NCBI GenBank assembly: GCA_963678675.1
Contig: OY783198.1
Coordinates: 14,368,311 to 14,432,310, forward strand
Length of the DNA: 64,000 nt
From: Xiphydria camelus
Lineage: Eukaryota; Arthropoda; Insecta; Hymenoptera; Xiphydriidae
Direction: 5' to 3'
Under the pieces are notes generated by a model. It was not told where the DNA came from and searched no databases. It saw nothing but the letters and a program-made list of their open reading frames with translations. Shown piece by piece: positions 1 to 15,796 of the stretch. Position 1 is the stretch's first letter. Each line of letters opens with the position of its first letter. A program made the position numbers and the translations under genes.

Positions 1-3046
<3,046 letters not shown>

Positions 3047-4260
3047 CAAAATAGGTGATTGAAAAAATGAAAGAACGAGTCCGAAAGTATATTTTGCTTA
3101 AAGTATTTTTTCTCTTACGAAAAAATATGTATTACTCATATAAGGTATGTTAACGCGTTTTTTTTCCATTGTAGAAAGTAAATCCATATTCGACATTTTT
3201 AGTTTCTCCAATAATATATGACAAATTATTACTCATTCTTCTTTAACTTTATCCAGGGTTTCATAAGAATCGACAATCAATACCAAGATTTGATGAAGAT
3301 TTGTAGAGCAATGAAACGCTAAAAGTTTACATTCGGGTCCATTCTGTGTGTTTGAAAGAAAGAAAAGAATTGTAATATACGGATACCAATATAAATGTTC
3401 ACTATTTTGTGATACTATAAACCGTTATAAAAAAAAACTTAGAATTAATGAGGTATTATCGATTCTTATAAACGCCTGTAGTAGTTCTAAAAGTTTTTCT
3501 TACAGTAATACTGGTTACCACGGCAGTAATACTTGGCCACATTATAGAATTGTAGTTGTGCTGAAATATCATACAAGATAATTGCAATTAACTCTGTTAT
3601 AAAAGATTCTATCCGTAGTTAACTGTAAAATTTGTCTCTGTATTCGGCAATAATAATTTTTTGTGAGGGCTTCACAAATAAGGCTAGAACGTTGTCTTCA
3701 AATGTTTTAAAATTCAACGACGTAACGAATTGTAACGATATAGCCTTGTCTGTATAATGGGAAACATCGATCTAAATATCTTTTGTCACTCAGTGCCAAA
3801 TACTCGGTTTCATGGGCGTCCTCAACGCATGTGAAATCACCTTTCAAACACCAATTCGTGAAAAGTTTCGCAGTGCGTGAAATAACCAGCGCAGTGCGTT
3901 AAATAACCTCACAGTGCGTGAAATTAAGAAGCACACTCGAGAAATCACTGCGATTATTACTTGAAGTTGGCACAGCCAGTGTGTTCAACGCTACGCATGC
4001 ATATAATTCCTGAAACGCCAGAACAATCTTCAGACGACGATGACAATGGTGAGGTTACTTTAAATGTCCCTGCACAGTTTTTGATTGTTTGTTTATTTAT
4101 TTCTTTTTACTTTCAAAAATACTTATGATATTTTTGTTTTTAATGTGGGGCTTCCCCCCCCCCCGCCAACACCCCGCCCCGAACCCCGTCAACCTCGTAT
4201 TTGACACAGTGACAAAAAATAGAATTCGTCATTCGGGCATTTGTGAACCTCGTATTTGAC
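3047..4260. other. 3' flank of ABCC gene, no gene seen
   Basis: AT-rich sequence downstream of the ABCC stop. The only structure noticed is a degenerate three-copy minisatellite at 3869-3928 (units of about 20-27 bp containing GCAGTGCGTGAAATAA) and a C-rich run near 4150. Confidence 0.5.
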
Positions 4261-4399
4261 ACTAAGAGCCGGTTTTACGAACACGGTATAAACGCGGTAT
4301 AGCGCTATACTGAGGACAACCAGTAATAAGCCTTATGGTTATTCTCAGTATAGCGCTATACCGCGTTTATACCGTGTTAATAAAACCGGCCCTTTTAGT
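4261..4399. mobile_element. Foldback MITE
   Basis: A near-perfect palindrome of about 139 bp. Arms run from ACTAAGAGCCGG to the mirrored CCGGCCCTTTTAGT and share CACGGTATAAACGCGG and TATAGCGCTATAC. Flanking sequence (CCTCGTATTTGACAC, ATTCGTC.TTCGGGC) is also duplicated on either side. No coding capacity. Confidence 0.7.
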
Positions 4400-4636
4400 G
4401 ACAAGAAATAAAATTCGTCCTTCGGGCGTTTCGCGCCGTTATTGAGTATGTGCATGACCTTGAAGTAAGCTGAGATAGGAGATGGGATAGGGCTGGGATG
4501 GGAGCCCATGGCGGCAGAAGTGTATTCTACCGGTAAGTCTGCCGGGCTCACTAGCGCCTTACCTCCTCTATTTATCTATGCGCCTTGCGGCGTGAATGTA
4601 GTGTGTTTGTTTATGGATAACTTGTCAATCGAGAGG

Positions 4637-5060
4637 ATGTACAAAAGAAAATGACACGTGAATTGTTGTGTTAAACAATGTAAAAATACAGTGCGTAATA
4701 CATCTAGGGATATTAAATTCTACAATTTCCCCAAAGCAAGCTACAAAGCTGAACAACGGAGACTATGGGTGGCATGGGTGAACAAAGTAAGGTAAGTATG
4801 TTCTAAGCTCAATGAAATATTATAATTTATTTAGAAAAAGTACTTTTGGTAAGTCATTATTTTGTAATTAAAGCTCAAATAGCTGGGAAGAAACAAAGAA
4901 CAGCAAATTATGCAGTGCTCATTTTATTGGGAGCAAATCATCGCCAACAAGAACGAGCCCTGCTTACGTGCCAACCATCATAAACAGGACAAATAACACC
5001 GTACTTCCAAAGGAGAAAGCAACCATTGACCGGTTTAAAAGACATATGAAAGGCGAATAG
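4637..5060 (+). pseudogene. THAP-domain gene fragment, broken at the start
   Basis: Two exons, 4658-4791 and 4883-5060, join in phase (AG|C) across a GT-AG intron and encode a THAP-type C2CH zinc finger: CCVKQC at the start, FYNFP, a conserved Trp (RRLWVAWV), and the closing LCSAHF. THAP fingers bind DNA and are typical of P-element-like and other transposases as well as host factors. The reading frame has no usable start: the in-frame ATG at 4637 is followed by a TGA at 4652, and the ATG at 4651 is one base out of frame. It ends at TAG 5058-5060, only 17 bp from the stop of the opposite-strand nuclease gene. The short protein has little beyond the THAP domain. Confidence 0.65.
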
Positions 5061-5077
5061 GAGCAAGTTTTGTAATA

Positions 5078-6426
5078 TCACCAGCTAATCGAAATTAAAT
5101 TGAACATAACGTTCACAATAACGTTGAAGAAAATGTACTGACTCAAGAAGTTCCTGTGCAAACTAAAACCGATGTTAGGGTACAGGTGTATTTTTTGGAT
5201 GACTTTTATAACATCGATAGTTACATAGAGTTGTACCTGGCATTGTGTGTAATATGAATGACTAGTTTTTAATGCAATATGTGCATGCTCGTAATGTAGG
5301 TACTTCACATTAATATGTCCTGTTTCGTCCACCACCGGCACAGTTGCACACGATATGGGGCACTTGATCTCAAGCAGTTTGGTGATACATCCATCTTCGA
5401 ACACAACACCATCAGGTGAAGCACATAGCCAGGGATGTTCCTTTGACACTATTACTCCGGTACCAACAAGTACTACATGATATCTTGCCTCGTATTCCAG
5501 TATGACATTCGCTGCATTTCGGAGTGCGCACAACATGTTTCTCTTTGCTGTCCCAGTAGGCTCTGAAGAATGTAGAAGCCCACGAACCAAAGACTCTATT
5601 GACTTTGTTTTCCTAGCATTGATACTATGCGCTTTCGAGCTGCCTGAAATGCGCAAATATCTTGCGCGAAACCACTCCGGCGATTTAGATTGCTGTCGCG
5701 TTTGTTTACCTAATTGCACAATTTTGTCGTCAGTTAATACAATATTGCCTTCATAAAATTCTTTCTCGTCGCCTTGCAAATTCGTTTCTGCTCTACATGA
5801 GTAAACTGGATGTTCGGCACTAAATAACCAAAAATTCACTATGCAGCATTCAATCTGTAAGCTCTCAGCCTCTTCCAGCTTGTTAATCTTCCGTTGTTTC
5901 TCTAATTCGTTGTTTTCTCGTTTAGCCCGACCCATATTATATGCGGCCAAAAGATTTCGCAGCGCACAAGGTTGTTGTATGTCTTCTAGTCTTACTGGAT
6001 ATGGAGACATCGCAAGGTTTCTTTGAACTTTAGGTAAACTTTTTTTAGGGAACATCTCGGCAATCATAATTCCTTTTGAATACATGTCTTTTCCCAGTTG
6101 TCGAGCAGAAGGTTTGCCCCATTGCTGTTCGAAACTTGTTTGTGTAAGGCCTCGATCATTATTTATGTAGTAAATCACAGCATATACGTGCTTGCATTTT
6201 TTCCATTCTTTTGCTACACACGTACAAGTTACATCCACCACTATCCTGTTATACGACAGATACAGCGTCACTTCATAAGGGGCTTATTGTTAGATGTGGC
6301 TGAGATTTGCGGGATAACACAGCCTTTGATTAAAATATCGTCAAAACGACGCAACTCTTCAATTCTCTTCACATGATTTTGCGTCAATTTTTTCCCATTT
6401 TCTTTTGTATTGGGATTAAAGCTCTC
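5078..6426 (-). pseudogene. SWIM zinc finger plus YqaJ/lambda-exonuclease-like nuclease
   Basis: The main frame (5078-6271, read on the minus strand) encodes a SWIM zinc finger (CTC...CKH) near its start, a lysine/glutamate-rich linker, and a YqaJ-type PD-(D/E)xK nuclease: WFRARYLRISGS, a conserved SPDG, the catalytic-type EIKCP, and QVQLY further on. Homologous-looking sequence continues upstream to about 6426 in another frame (RRFDDILIKGCV), so one indel near 6275-6285 breaks the gene. Nucleases of this class degrade DNA ends and are known from phages and from repeat-encoded arthropod proteins. The C-terminal tail after about residue 365 looks like read-through of non-coding sequence. It is convergent with the THAP fragment. 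Whether the pair belongs to one transposon is unproven. Confidence 0.65.
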
Positions 6427-7326
6427 TTATTGTGTGTAATATTCTTTCAAATCCAGTCCTAATAACAAGGCTCATTTTGAATAATCCCAAAACATAACCT
6501 ATAAAACACAAAAAAAGTAGTTTGTACTCGTATTTTGAATGGTATGTATCCCGAAAAGCTTCTCTTTAATTGCCAAATACGACAACTGACCAAACTAGTC
6601 GAAAAATGCAACGAAATCACGCTTACATTTAAATTCAGAAAAACAATTATTAGTAATTTCCGTAAATGGGCTTATAATATGGACCTATTTGCCATTTAAA
6701 AAACGCCATGAGATGGCGCCACTCTGTAGAGGCTTGAACCCAATAACGAAAATAACTATTGGAAAATATCCGAACAAGCCTTAAAGCCATTTTACAATTA
6801 TAATGTAGATTTTCTTGTAATGACTCTAATGACTCACTCTGTATGTCCCCCTAGCATGACGATCCATGGGCTAACGTCAAAGTGGTACTCGAGTAAGCCG
6901 CTGTTAGCCAGCGCTGATCCCCGTCGATTTAAGTTACCTACGCCTTAGCGGCGCTTCAATTTATACACAATATATGTAATACTAAATGTTTAATGATACA
7001 CTGTATTCCAAAGCACTAACAATTTTGTTGACAATAGCCTAACAAAAATTGCATGCCCTGTTCGGCCTTCCTTGCCCCCCAAAAATGTAGAGGAACGGGG
7101 GGCAGAACCGGGTAGCTAAGGTAAAATACATTTTAAACACTCAATAATTTAAATTTATAACCGGTATTTTGGCAACAAAATATTACAAACATTATCCACA
7201 GAATATACCGACCAAATTATGAAAAAAAAATCTGTATTGGCTAAAAAAGTGCATAATGAAAAGTAGTGCTAAATACGGTTGTGCCCCACCCCCGGGGCAG
7301 AACCGGATTGAGTTATACAAGTTTGA
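6427..7326. other. Intergenic, with GGGGCAGAACCGG motifs
   Basis: No gene seen. The motif GGGGCAGAACCGG occurs at about 7099-7111 and again at 7294-7306, next to the zinc-finger remnant, and may be a transposon end. A weak hairpin-like core GGCAGAACCGGGTAGC is not resolved further. Confidence 0.35.
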
Positions 7327-7524
7327 TTAAAGTGCTTTAACGCAACTGTCGCATTGGAACTTATTCAAATCCTCATCCAGCCAACCAGTGCAACCTTCAT
7401 GGGCCCAGTTCTCGCACGAAATACACTGAACCCATCCATCATTTCTCGCTGACATGGAGTAGTTTTCCTCACAATAAAAACATATAGTCCGGGATCCCTC
7501 ATAAGAAAAAAAATTGATTACCAC
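7327..7524 (-). pseudogene. PHD-like zinc-finger tail of a transposase
   Basis: A 65-residue open frame with CFYC...WVQCISCENWAHEGC...FQCDSC, a Cys4-His-Cys3-like finger. This pattern is common at the C terminus of pogo/Tigger-type (Tc1-mariner) and some piggyBac-like transposases. No DDE domain is seen upstream on the same strand, so I read it as a remnant. The adjacent GGGGCAGAACCGG motif could be the element end. Confidence 0.45.
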
Positions 7525-8830
7525 TCCTCTGAAACTTTGTGAGCATCTTCATTTTGCCGAGTCTACCAGCTTTTTTATCTGCGAAAAGTCTAGTTTCCGC
7601 CGGGGTTTCGAGATATTAATTAAAAAACGTCAATTTTATGAATTTTGTTTATTGATGACCAACAATCTGATTCTCTGCCAGAAGTAAGATAAATATTTAT
7701 GAAATCAAACGGTAACATTGTCCGACAAGTTTTCTGCCGGGTATGTCCAGTCCGACACTCTGAACATGTCATTTTTATGAAGCATGTTGACATCATTACC
7801 AACGTATTTTTTTTTCATTTTGTATGAAATTAAGATTACAGTGCAGTGAAATGATTATCCGACAAAATAATTGCCGGATATCTGCAAAAAATGCAAAAAA
7901 CTTGTTAGAATATTTTCCATGTTTATCTCTCGTTGGGGTTTGAAGTGCAAAGGATAAATAAAAGTTTGTCTTATGTATTTTCACCCGCAGAATAGGAATA
8001 TCGCTATTGATTTTGCGTTCGAGTGATATATTATTGTTTAAAACGCATTTGTTTAAACAAGTTTTGAAGAAATATAAATTTTGTTTCAAAAAGTGCATAT
8101 TTATATTATCTGGGCTATTTTAAAAAGAAAAGGTCTCTTACGATTTTGTACTCAAATTCATATTTACGAAGTTACAGCAGTTTGAAAGTTGCTAAAAGTG
8201 CATTTAGGGTTAACCTTGAGTAAATAGTAATGATCTTGTGATAAATTAACTTTTCCAATGTTCGGTATACAAGCCTTTATATAGAGTGATATTAAGTACT
8301 ATTTGTTTATTATCGTTTTGTTTATACATCTTTTTAACATTGTGATGGATGTAATTGCTTTATGACATGCGGAAAAATATCTGAGACATATGTACTTATC
8401 GCAGAAATGCAATACTTATCGCAATTAAGAGTGAAAATGAAGAAATAGTCAAAAAAAATAATGGGAACTGATCCATCCAGCCTGTCACCAACCAAGCAGG
8501 AGTTATTGCAGCAAATAAAAAGAACTCTGTATACTTATATCCAGTGTGTGGTGCAATGCCATATGAGGTGGCCAACACAATGGATACCTGAAGAATGTGG
8601 ATGGACCATCATTGACGGACAGTACCAACATTAATGGTTCGACGGCCCTCAGAGCCCTTCTTTTCAAGAAATATCTTCAAATGTCGAAGGTAACTTTTTC
8701 ATTACTTTATAATTTTACATTACTAACTTTCAAATTATTTGCGGGTTTTCTGAAATATATTTTCGAAATGTTATTACAGCTTCAGACAACACGGATGAAG
8801 AGAAGACAAGGATCTCAATGATGAGAATAA

Positions 8831-11800
8831 TTACACAGGCACACAAAAAAGCTCCTGTTCCCGGAACCAGACTAGTATATCTTTATGTTTTTGAAGTTGC
8901 TGAATCCGAATCCGGTGTCCGTTTGTCTCCATCACGTCACGTTCAAGGTCATTTCAAGGTCAAATCCTGGAAAAATAGTCAAATCGATTCAAATTATTAT
9001 TCCTATATATGTTTGAGGTCGCTGAATCTAAATCCGATGTCCGTTTGATCCGACAAGGTCAAATTCAAGGTCATTTCAAGGTCAAATGTATTTATTCTGC
9101 CAAAAATGAATTTTTGACTGCAGATTCTGAAAGAACGGGAAATTTTACGTCTAGATATGTATTCAATTTTGTTGATAACATTACCCCCAAAGTCATTTCA
9201 AGGTCAAATCTAGCAAAAATGTTCTAATCTAAAGTTCAAGCTGACCCCCTCCTATAGTGCCGGTCGACGTGTTTCCACTCATAGGGCGCCGGGTCGTGCG
9301 TGGAGTGGATAGCGGAGCTTCGATCGCGCCGGCTCGGGTCTGTAGTAAGAGAGGCTGTGACGGAGCGGTCAGTCGGAAGGCTGTCACCTATGGCGGTTTC
9401 CTAGCTCTGTCGTGTCTTCAATGCATTACCGCGGATCGGCGTCCATGACCGAATGATCCGTTGAGCGGTACACGTCTTTGACGTTTAAAAGACGCGGAGG
9501 TCTGTTTGGAGATCTGCCAAGTTTTTTTCCATACATCAACTCACTCAGTTCCGAGCGAGAATAAATCTGTTCTCGTACCGCAAAATAAATTTTGAAATCC
9601 AGTCACGTGATCTCTCAATTCAAGTGAATTGGAGCTCATTGTTTTAAATTTGATACAGCGAATATGTGTCGTGTGCCTGCACCCAGGGTACCTCCACGTG
9701 GTGACGGCGGGAAACGGTTTTTTTTATTGTTGATTTTTCCGGCAAAATCCCTAGATGAAGGCGTCCAAGCCGTCAAGCCTGCCATGACGGCAGGCACACG
9801 GAAATGTGTTACGATACAGGGGTTGTCACAAGGAACCCCAGTATCGGCGGTTGGTCTGGGTAAGCAAGCGGGCCCGCAATCGTCGTCATCAAGCGACCGC
9901 AGCTCTGCATTGGTGGAAAACTTGGCTACTGTAGAGTCTATCACTACAAGTTCGAATCACATATGCAATAAGGATCCAGATTCATTTTGCTATGTTTGTG
10001 GTAAGTATGAAGCATCAAAGAATCGCAAACGTATTTCAGAGCGTATAAGGAATATGTATAAGGATTGTTTTGATTTGAACATGATAGATGAAGGTAATGA
10101 TTGGGTACCACACATCATCTCGTAACACAATGTTTCATCGTTATGATAAATCTCGAGACAAGAAATATCTCAATTTTCTTATACCAATACATTGGACCAA
10201 AGCGCAATCTAGAAAAGATTGTTATTTCTGCAAAACATATCTAACTGGGTACAATATGAAAAATAAATCACATATAAAGTATGCTAACGTTACGAGTGTC
10301 ATACTACTTGTTATTTCCAATGAGGACAATACAAACAAACGGAATTTTAGTTCAGATGGAGTGGAAATAGACGAGATTAAAGCAAACGTTGAAAGAGAAA
10401 ATATAGATCAGCGTAGAGATTGTGTGAATGAGGATGAACAGTACGATGATAATAATAGAGATAAGAGCTATATGAGTGGAACTGATAGCGAAGATGAAAG
10501 TTACACGAGTGAAAATGAAACTGATAATGACGATGAGAGATATATGAGCGGAAATGAAAGTGGCAGCGAAGATGGCCAAACGAATGATGAAGAAAGTGAA
10601 GCTGAAGATGATTCTCATGAATACGTTCCAACGGGTTGTAAGAATAAAAAGCCTCAATTGTTCTCACAGGAAGAACTGAACGATTTCATTCGTAACATGG
10701 GATTGCCGAAAGACGTTGCCGAGTACTGTGCTTCTACGTTGAAAAAGAGAAATCTGCTGAAGAAGAAAACGAAGGTAACGTTTTACAGGACGAGAGAAAA
10801 AAAATTTAGGAGCTTTTTCTCTCGTAATTCAAATAAGTCTCTCGTTTATTGTAATAATGTCAAAGGATTAATCGACGAATTAAAAGCCCGATACTTATAG
10901 TGCTGATCAATGGAGACTTTTTATCGATTCTAGTAAACGTAGTCTCAAAGCAGTCTTACTCCACAATACTAATGTATACGCACCAATACCAGTTGCGCAT
11001 TAGACTGTTATGAATGAATCGTATGAATGTTTGAAAACTCTATTAGCAGCAATAAAATATGATGACCACAAATGGCAAGTTTGCGGAGATTTAAAAATCC
11101 TCACAATGATTCTGGGACAGCAATCTGGCTATACAAAAAAACCGTGTTATGTTCGTAAATGGGATAGTAAAGATAAACAAAATCATTACGTGAAAAAGGT
11201 TTGGGAACCTAGAACATCCTTCGTGGTAGGATCCGACAATATCTTACAGCAGCCGTTGATAGATTCAAAGAAGGTATTGATACCTCCATTACATATAAAG
11301 TTAGGACTCATGAAACAATTCGTCAAAGCGTTGAATAAAGAAAGCGATTGTTACAAATACTTACGAGATCAATTTTCAGGTCTATCTGATGCTAAAGTAG
11401 GCGCGGGAGTATTCGATAGACCTCAGATCAGAAAAATGTTTAGAGACAATCACTTCGTAACTCAAATGAGCTCTATTGAGAAGAATGCGTGGGTCAGCTT
11501 CAAGAAAGTATGTAGTAATTTTCTAGGCAATCATAAGAGCTCGGACTACAACAAAATAATATCTGACATGGTTGAGAATTTCAGGAGATTGGAATGTAAC
11601 ATAAGTTTAAAATTACATATAATGGACAGTCATGTGGACGAATTTCCAGATAACGTTGGCAATTTCAGTGAAGAACAAGGAGAACGTTTCCACCAAGATT
11701 TTAAAGATGTAGAACGAAGATTTCAGGGTAGATGGGATGAAAACATGATGGCAGATTTCTGTTAGATGTTGCAGAGAGAAAGCGCGGAAAAAGGGAAAAA

Positions 11801-12510
11801 ACGCAAGAGAAATCCCTTGCATATATCTTTTGAGAATAAACGAGTACGTTATAAAAGAAGGCGAAACGATGAAGAAATAGCAGAGTGAAATACAAAATGC
11901 ACGTTCCAGTGACTCCAAAAATATAACGGAGTGATGATGCGAAAAGATTTGAACATTTTTGCTGGATTTGACCTTGAAATGAACTTGACCCTGACATACT
12001 GGTGGCAAACGAACCTCGGATTCTAACTCAGTGACCTCGAAAACATATTGACATGGTAGTTTATTCTCGTGAAGACACATTTTCTTATTTTTGCAATTGT
12101 CATATGAACCTTCCATACAATAATATAAAGTGACCTTGAAATGACCTTAGGGGTTATGTTATCAAAAAAATTGGATACATATCTAGACGTAAAATTTCCC
12201 GTTCTTTCAGAATCTGCAGTAAAAAAATTCATTTTTGGGAGAATAAATACATTTGACCTTGAAATGACCTTGAATTTGACCTTGTCGGATCAAACGGAGA
12301 TCGGATTTGGATTCAGCGACCCTAAAAATATATAGGAATAATAATTTGAATCGATTTGACTATTTTTCCAGGATTTGACCTTGAAATGATCTTGAACGTG
12401 ATGTGATGGAGACAAACGGATACCGGATTCGGATTCAGCGACCTCAAAAACATAAAGATATACTGGTCTGGTTCCGGAAACAGGAACTTTTTTTTTGTGT
12501 GCCTCTGTAA
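8831..12510. mobile_element. DNA transposon with about 380 bp TIRs
   Basis: The segments 8831-9226 and 12127-12510 are inverted copies of one another, both starting TTACA.AGGCACACAAAAAA and running through shared landmarks (CCGGAACCAGAC, TTGACTGCAGATTCTGAAAG or its complement). They enclose a decayed coding region (9664-11765). The TIRs are packed with the motif TCAAGGTCA, often in pairs spaced TT. Arms differ by scattered substitutions, so the insertion is not very recent. Target duplication was not resolved. Confidence 0.75.
9664..11765 (+). pseudogene. Decayed gene of a widespread repeat-encoded arthropod protein (putative transposase)
   Basis: Three successive frames (9664-10125, 10088-10900, 11010-11765) together match, from memory, a family present in many copies in arthropod and cnidarian genomes. 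Landmarks in order: CYVCGKY (Cys pair), DCYFCKTYLTG, a long acidic Asp/Glu/Ser stretch (about 10370-10620), YCNNVKGLI, FIDSSKRSL in the gap 10900-11010, CGDLKILTMILGQQ, PPLHIKLGLMKQF, and near the end GERFHQD...RRFQGRWDENM. The conserved Asp in FIDSS, Asp in CGDLK and Glu in GERFHQD could be an RNase H-like DDE triad (inference). A frame change lies at 10088-10125 and stops near 10900 and 10990, so the copy is dead. The true start is unclear. Confidence 0.6.
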
Positions 12511-12972
12511 TATACCGTCTTCCCGTACTGACAGTATACATGCATTTTTTTTACCTCCAATATGTCGGAATTAAAAATCTCTAGAACTCTGCGGTACAAT
12601 GCCACGGAAGGAATATCAGGTTCTACCGACATGACATAATTCGACAAGGTCTGTATCAATTTTAGCGGTATATTGGGGGCACTGCACTAATCCTGTGTCA
12701 CATTTTTCTATCTGGGAAAGCATATTATTATGGTAGTACAGCTGTACAGCGTTCCGATAATATACCGCCTTCCCGCACTGACAGTATACATGCATTTTAC
12801 CTCCAATATGCCGGAATTAAAAATCTGTAGAACTCTGCGGTACAATGCCACGGTAGGAATATCAAATTCTACCTACATGACATGCTTCGACAAGGTCTGT
12901 ATCAACTTTAGCATTATATTGGGGACACTGCACTAATCCTGTAGCACATTTTTCTATCTGGGAAAGCCGTGG
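12511..12972 (+). repeat. Two direct copies of a repeat of about 240 bp
   Basis: Unit 1 runs 12511-12755 and unit 2 from 12756 to about 12972. Both contain CTGACAGTATACATGCATTTT, AACTCTGCGGTACAATGCCAC, CGACAAGGTCTGTATCAA and TTTTTCTATCTGGGAAAG in the same order with a few per cent divergence. A third copy lies inverted at 15797-16036. Confidence 0.8.
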
Positions 12973-13779
12973 TAGAAAAGTAGGAGATACGATAGAATTG
13001 GAGTACAATAATGAGAAGTAATTATTTTATTATCTTTTCTTTATCGATATATTCTCCCTTTCGTATTATCACAAGTTCCAATTTATACACCGACCTGTCA
13101 ACCGTGAAGTGTACATGTACCTCACTTCTATTTCATCTCTTCTTCGTCTCCGGTGTAACGACGGTCAATGAGGAATCACTGATGCCGATTAGACAGATAA
13201 GTGCTGAATAAGGTGGTAGAAGTCTCCATATTAAAATAAGTACGGTTTTACATGGCCCTAAGACAGATTTAAGGCGAAAACAATACAATATGTATTCGAG
13301 CTGTATAGAACCGTATTTATTTTCAATACGGAAACTTATACGAACTTATCCGACTCTTATCTACCAATCTGACAATGCGCGACTCTTTACAAGGAATGAA
13401 GAAAAGGCTAAAGTAAATCAAATTCAAGATGCGTTTTCATTTTTAATAATTTTGTTATAATTATCTATAGAATTGGTTAATTCAGATTAATATAGTTTCT
13501 TAATTTCTACGTAGAGTAAGTTCGGTATATTTTTTAAATAGTGAAATGGTGAATATGATTTTGTTAAATCACGGCTAAATCATTAAACTACTATACCTCT
13601 TTAACTAGAATATATTATCAATAATATAGTGAGTGCAGTGTTATAACTCATTTGAAACAACTGCTACATTAAAACCACCTCACCACACGTTCAATCAAAA
13701 AACAGCCGAGAGCCGATCCGCCTTGCGATGGTTTTCGTGATATAGCATAGATCGCACGGTGCGCGGAAAATTTATTAAC

Positions 13780-15157
13780 ATGGCAGGAAGAAACGATCTT
13801 ACCTTTAGAGTGAAAAGTCGGATATGTGTCTGTTGTTCACGGATTGTAACGGAAATAAGCGTGATGCTGCTCGTTTATACGCAGAACGATACCCAAATCG
13901 TGTTCAGCCGCGAGTTGATTTGTTTCCGGTGCTGGACCGAAGGTTACGGCAAACCGGCACTTTCACAGCCAACAGAAATTATGAGAGTAAGATATATGTT
14001 AATTTACTTTGCAAATGTGTAATTGAGAAATTACAAAATATCATGATTTACACCCCGCGAAGCACGTCTTTGCAAGTAACTTTTCTGTTACATTCCTGCG
14101 ATATTTTACAATATTTGTGAACACTACCGTATGTTAGAAATATACATTTCTCGATAAATTCGCGATGTTGCAAAACATCATAGAAATGTTTCGGAATCAT
14201 TACGCCGAAAGATCTCGATAAGGCACAGTTTGTTAAGATTGTACTTATCAGGGCTGAATTATATGGAGTTTTTATAATTATTTTAGGAAGACCCAGAAGA
14301 ATACAGGTGCAGCCAAACATCGATGCTGTCCTAGAAAGAATGACGAGTAACCCTCGAACAAGTACTCGGGCTGTGGCAGTAGAGACTGGAATTAGCAAGA
14401 GCATGGTATGGAGGATACTGAAGAGTGAAAATTTTCATCCGTATAAAGTCAAGCACGTGCATACACTCGAGGCACGAGATCCAGCTCGCCGAATGAACTA
14501 TTGCGACTGGTACTTGGACAAACAAGCGGACGATCCCTCGTTCGTCAGTAAGATTTTATTCACTGATGAATGTACCTTCTACAACGAGGGATCGGTGAAT
14601 CATCACAACGCGCACTATTGGTCCGTGAGAAATCCTCACTGGATAGAGGAAGTACGCAGCCAAAGGCGATGGAGTGTTAATGCTTGGGCGGAAATTGTGG
14701 GAGACCACATTATAGGACCACGCTTCATCGAAGGAAATGTTAATGCTGCCAACTACACAGCATTCATCGACAATCAATTAGATGAGCTACTAGACGACGT
14801 ACCGTTGGCAACGAAAGTAGAAATGTGGTTCCAGTAGGACGGTCACCCTGCTCACGTTTCTGCAATGGCGAGAAACTTTCTAAGAATTATGGACACCGCA
14901 TTATCAGTTTACGTGAGGATCAAGAATGGCCACCACGATCGCCGGATCTGACGCCACTCGATTTTTTTCTATGGGGTCATCTGAAGGATGTGGTCTATAA
15001 AACGCGCCCAGTAAATGCGGAAGATGTCAGAGCGCACATTACAGCTGCATGTAGAGTAGTAACGCCTGAGACACTGGGCCACGTTAGAAACTCGATTAGA
15101 AAGAGAACAGTCCTGTGCGAACACAATAATGGGGGGCACATAGAACAACTACTGTAA
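13780..15157 (+). pseudogene. Mariner-like transposase with N-terminal HTH, broken
   Basis: Starts at ATG 13780 (MAGRND), shifts frame before MCLLFTDCNGNKRDAARLY (an N-terminal helix-turn-helix of the DUF4817 type), then an apparent intron (about 13987-14286), a second HTH (RAVAVETGISKSMVWRIL), and a DDE domain: TDE at the first catalytic Asp, then a stop codon (TAG 14836-14838) immediately before the DG of the second Asp motif, then SPDLTPLDFFLWG for the third. Sequence after about 14890 continues in another frame to 15157. At least two frameshifts and one stop make it inactive. Such transposases are common in ants and other insects. The gene lies between inverted copies of the 240 bp repeat. 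Confidence 0.7.
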
Positions 15158-15289
15158 ATGGGGACTGCCTAAGCATGTAAGTTTTATTTTTCTATTATTG
15201 AAGTTCAACTGAATCTAGATATAAATAGTAAATTTGAAATTAAAAACCACATCTGAAGATCAATACTTATATCTTTTTATATACCATAG

Positions 15290-15785
15290 CCGGATGACTC
15301 CACAAAGAAAAATCGAGTAGGATCAAATCTGGTGATCATGGTGGCCATTCTTCATCCTCGCGCAAGCTAATTCTGCGGTGTCCATACTTTCTTTTCAGAA
15401 TTTCTCGTCATTCGAGATACGTGAGAGGGATGATCATCCTTCGGGAACCACATTTGTAATCTCGTTGCCAATGGTACGTCTTCTAGTAGCTCATCCAATT
15501 GGTTGCCGATGAATTCCATGTAGTTCACAGCATTTACATTTCCTTCGATGAAGTGAGGTCCTATAATTTGATCTCCCACAATTCCCACCTAAACATTTAT
15601 ACTCCATCGTCTTTGGCTGTGTACTTCTTGTACCCAGTGAGGATTTCTCACGGGCCAATAGTGGGTGTTGGGTGGGTGGGTGGGTGTTATTCACTGATCC
15701 CTCGTTGTAGAAGGTACAATCATCAGTGAACAAAATTTTACTGACGAACGAGGAATTGTCCGCTTGTTGTTCCAAGAACTAGTTG
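15290..15785 (-). pseudogene. Inverted partial copy of the same transposase
   Basis: On the minus strand, reading from 15785 down, are KILFTDDCTFYNEGS, IVGDQIIGPHFIEGN, NQLDELLEDVPLA and an SPDL-like motif near 15310, matching the middle of the copy at 13780-15157. Only the catalytic core region is present. A short TGGGTGGGTGGGTG run interrupts it near 15670. It faces the plus-strand copy tail-to-tail. Confidence 0.65.
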
Positions 15786-15796
15786 CAGTAGTTCAA

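Noticed and set aside
10352..10667. Minus-strand Ile/Phe- and His-rich frames that look membrane-like
   Set aside because: Shadows of the acidic stretch of the plus-strand transposon gene.
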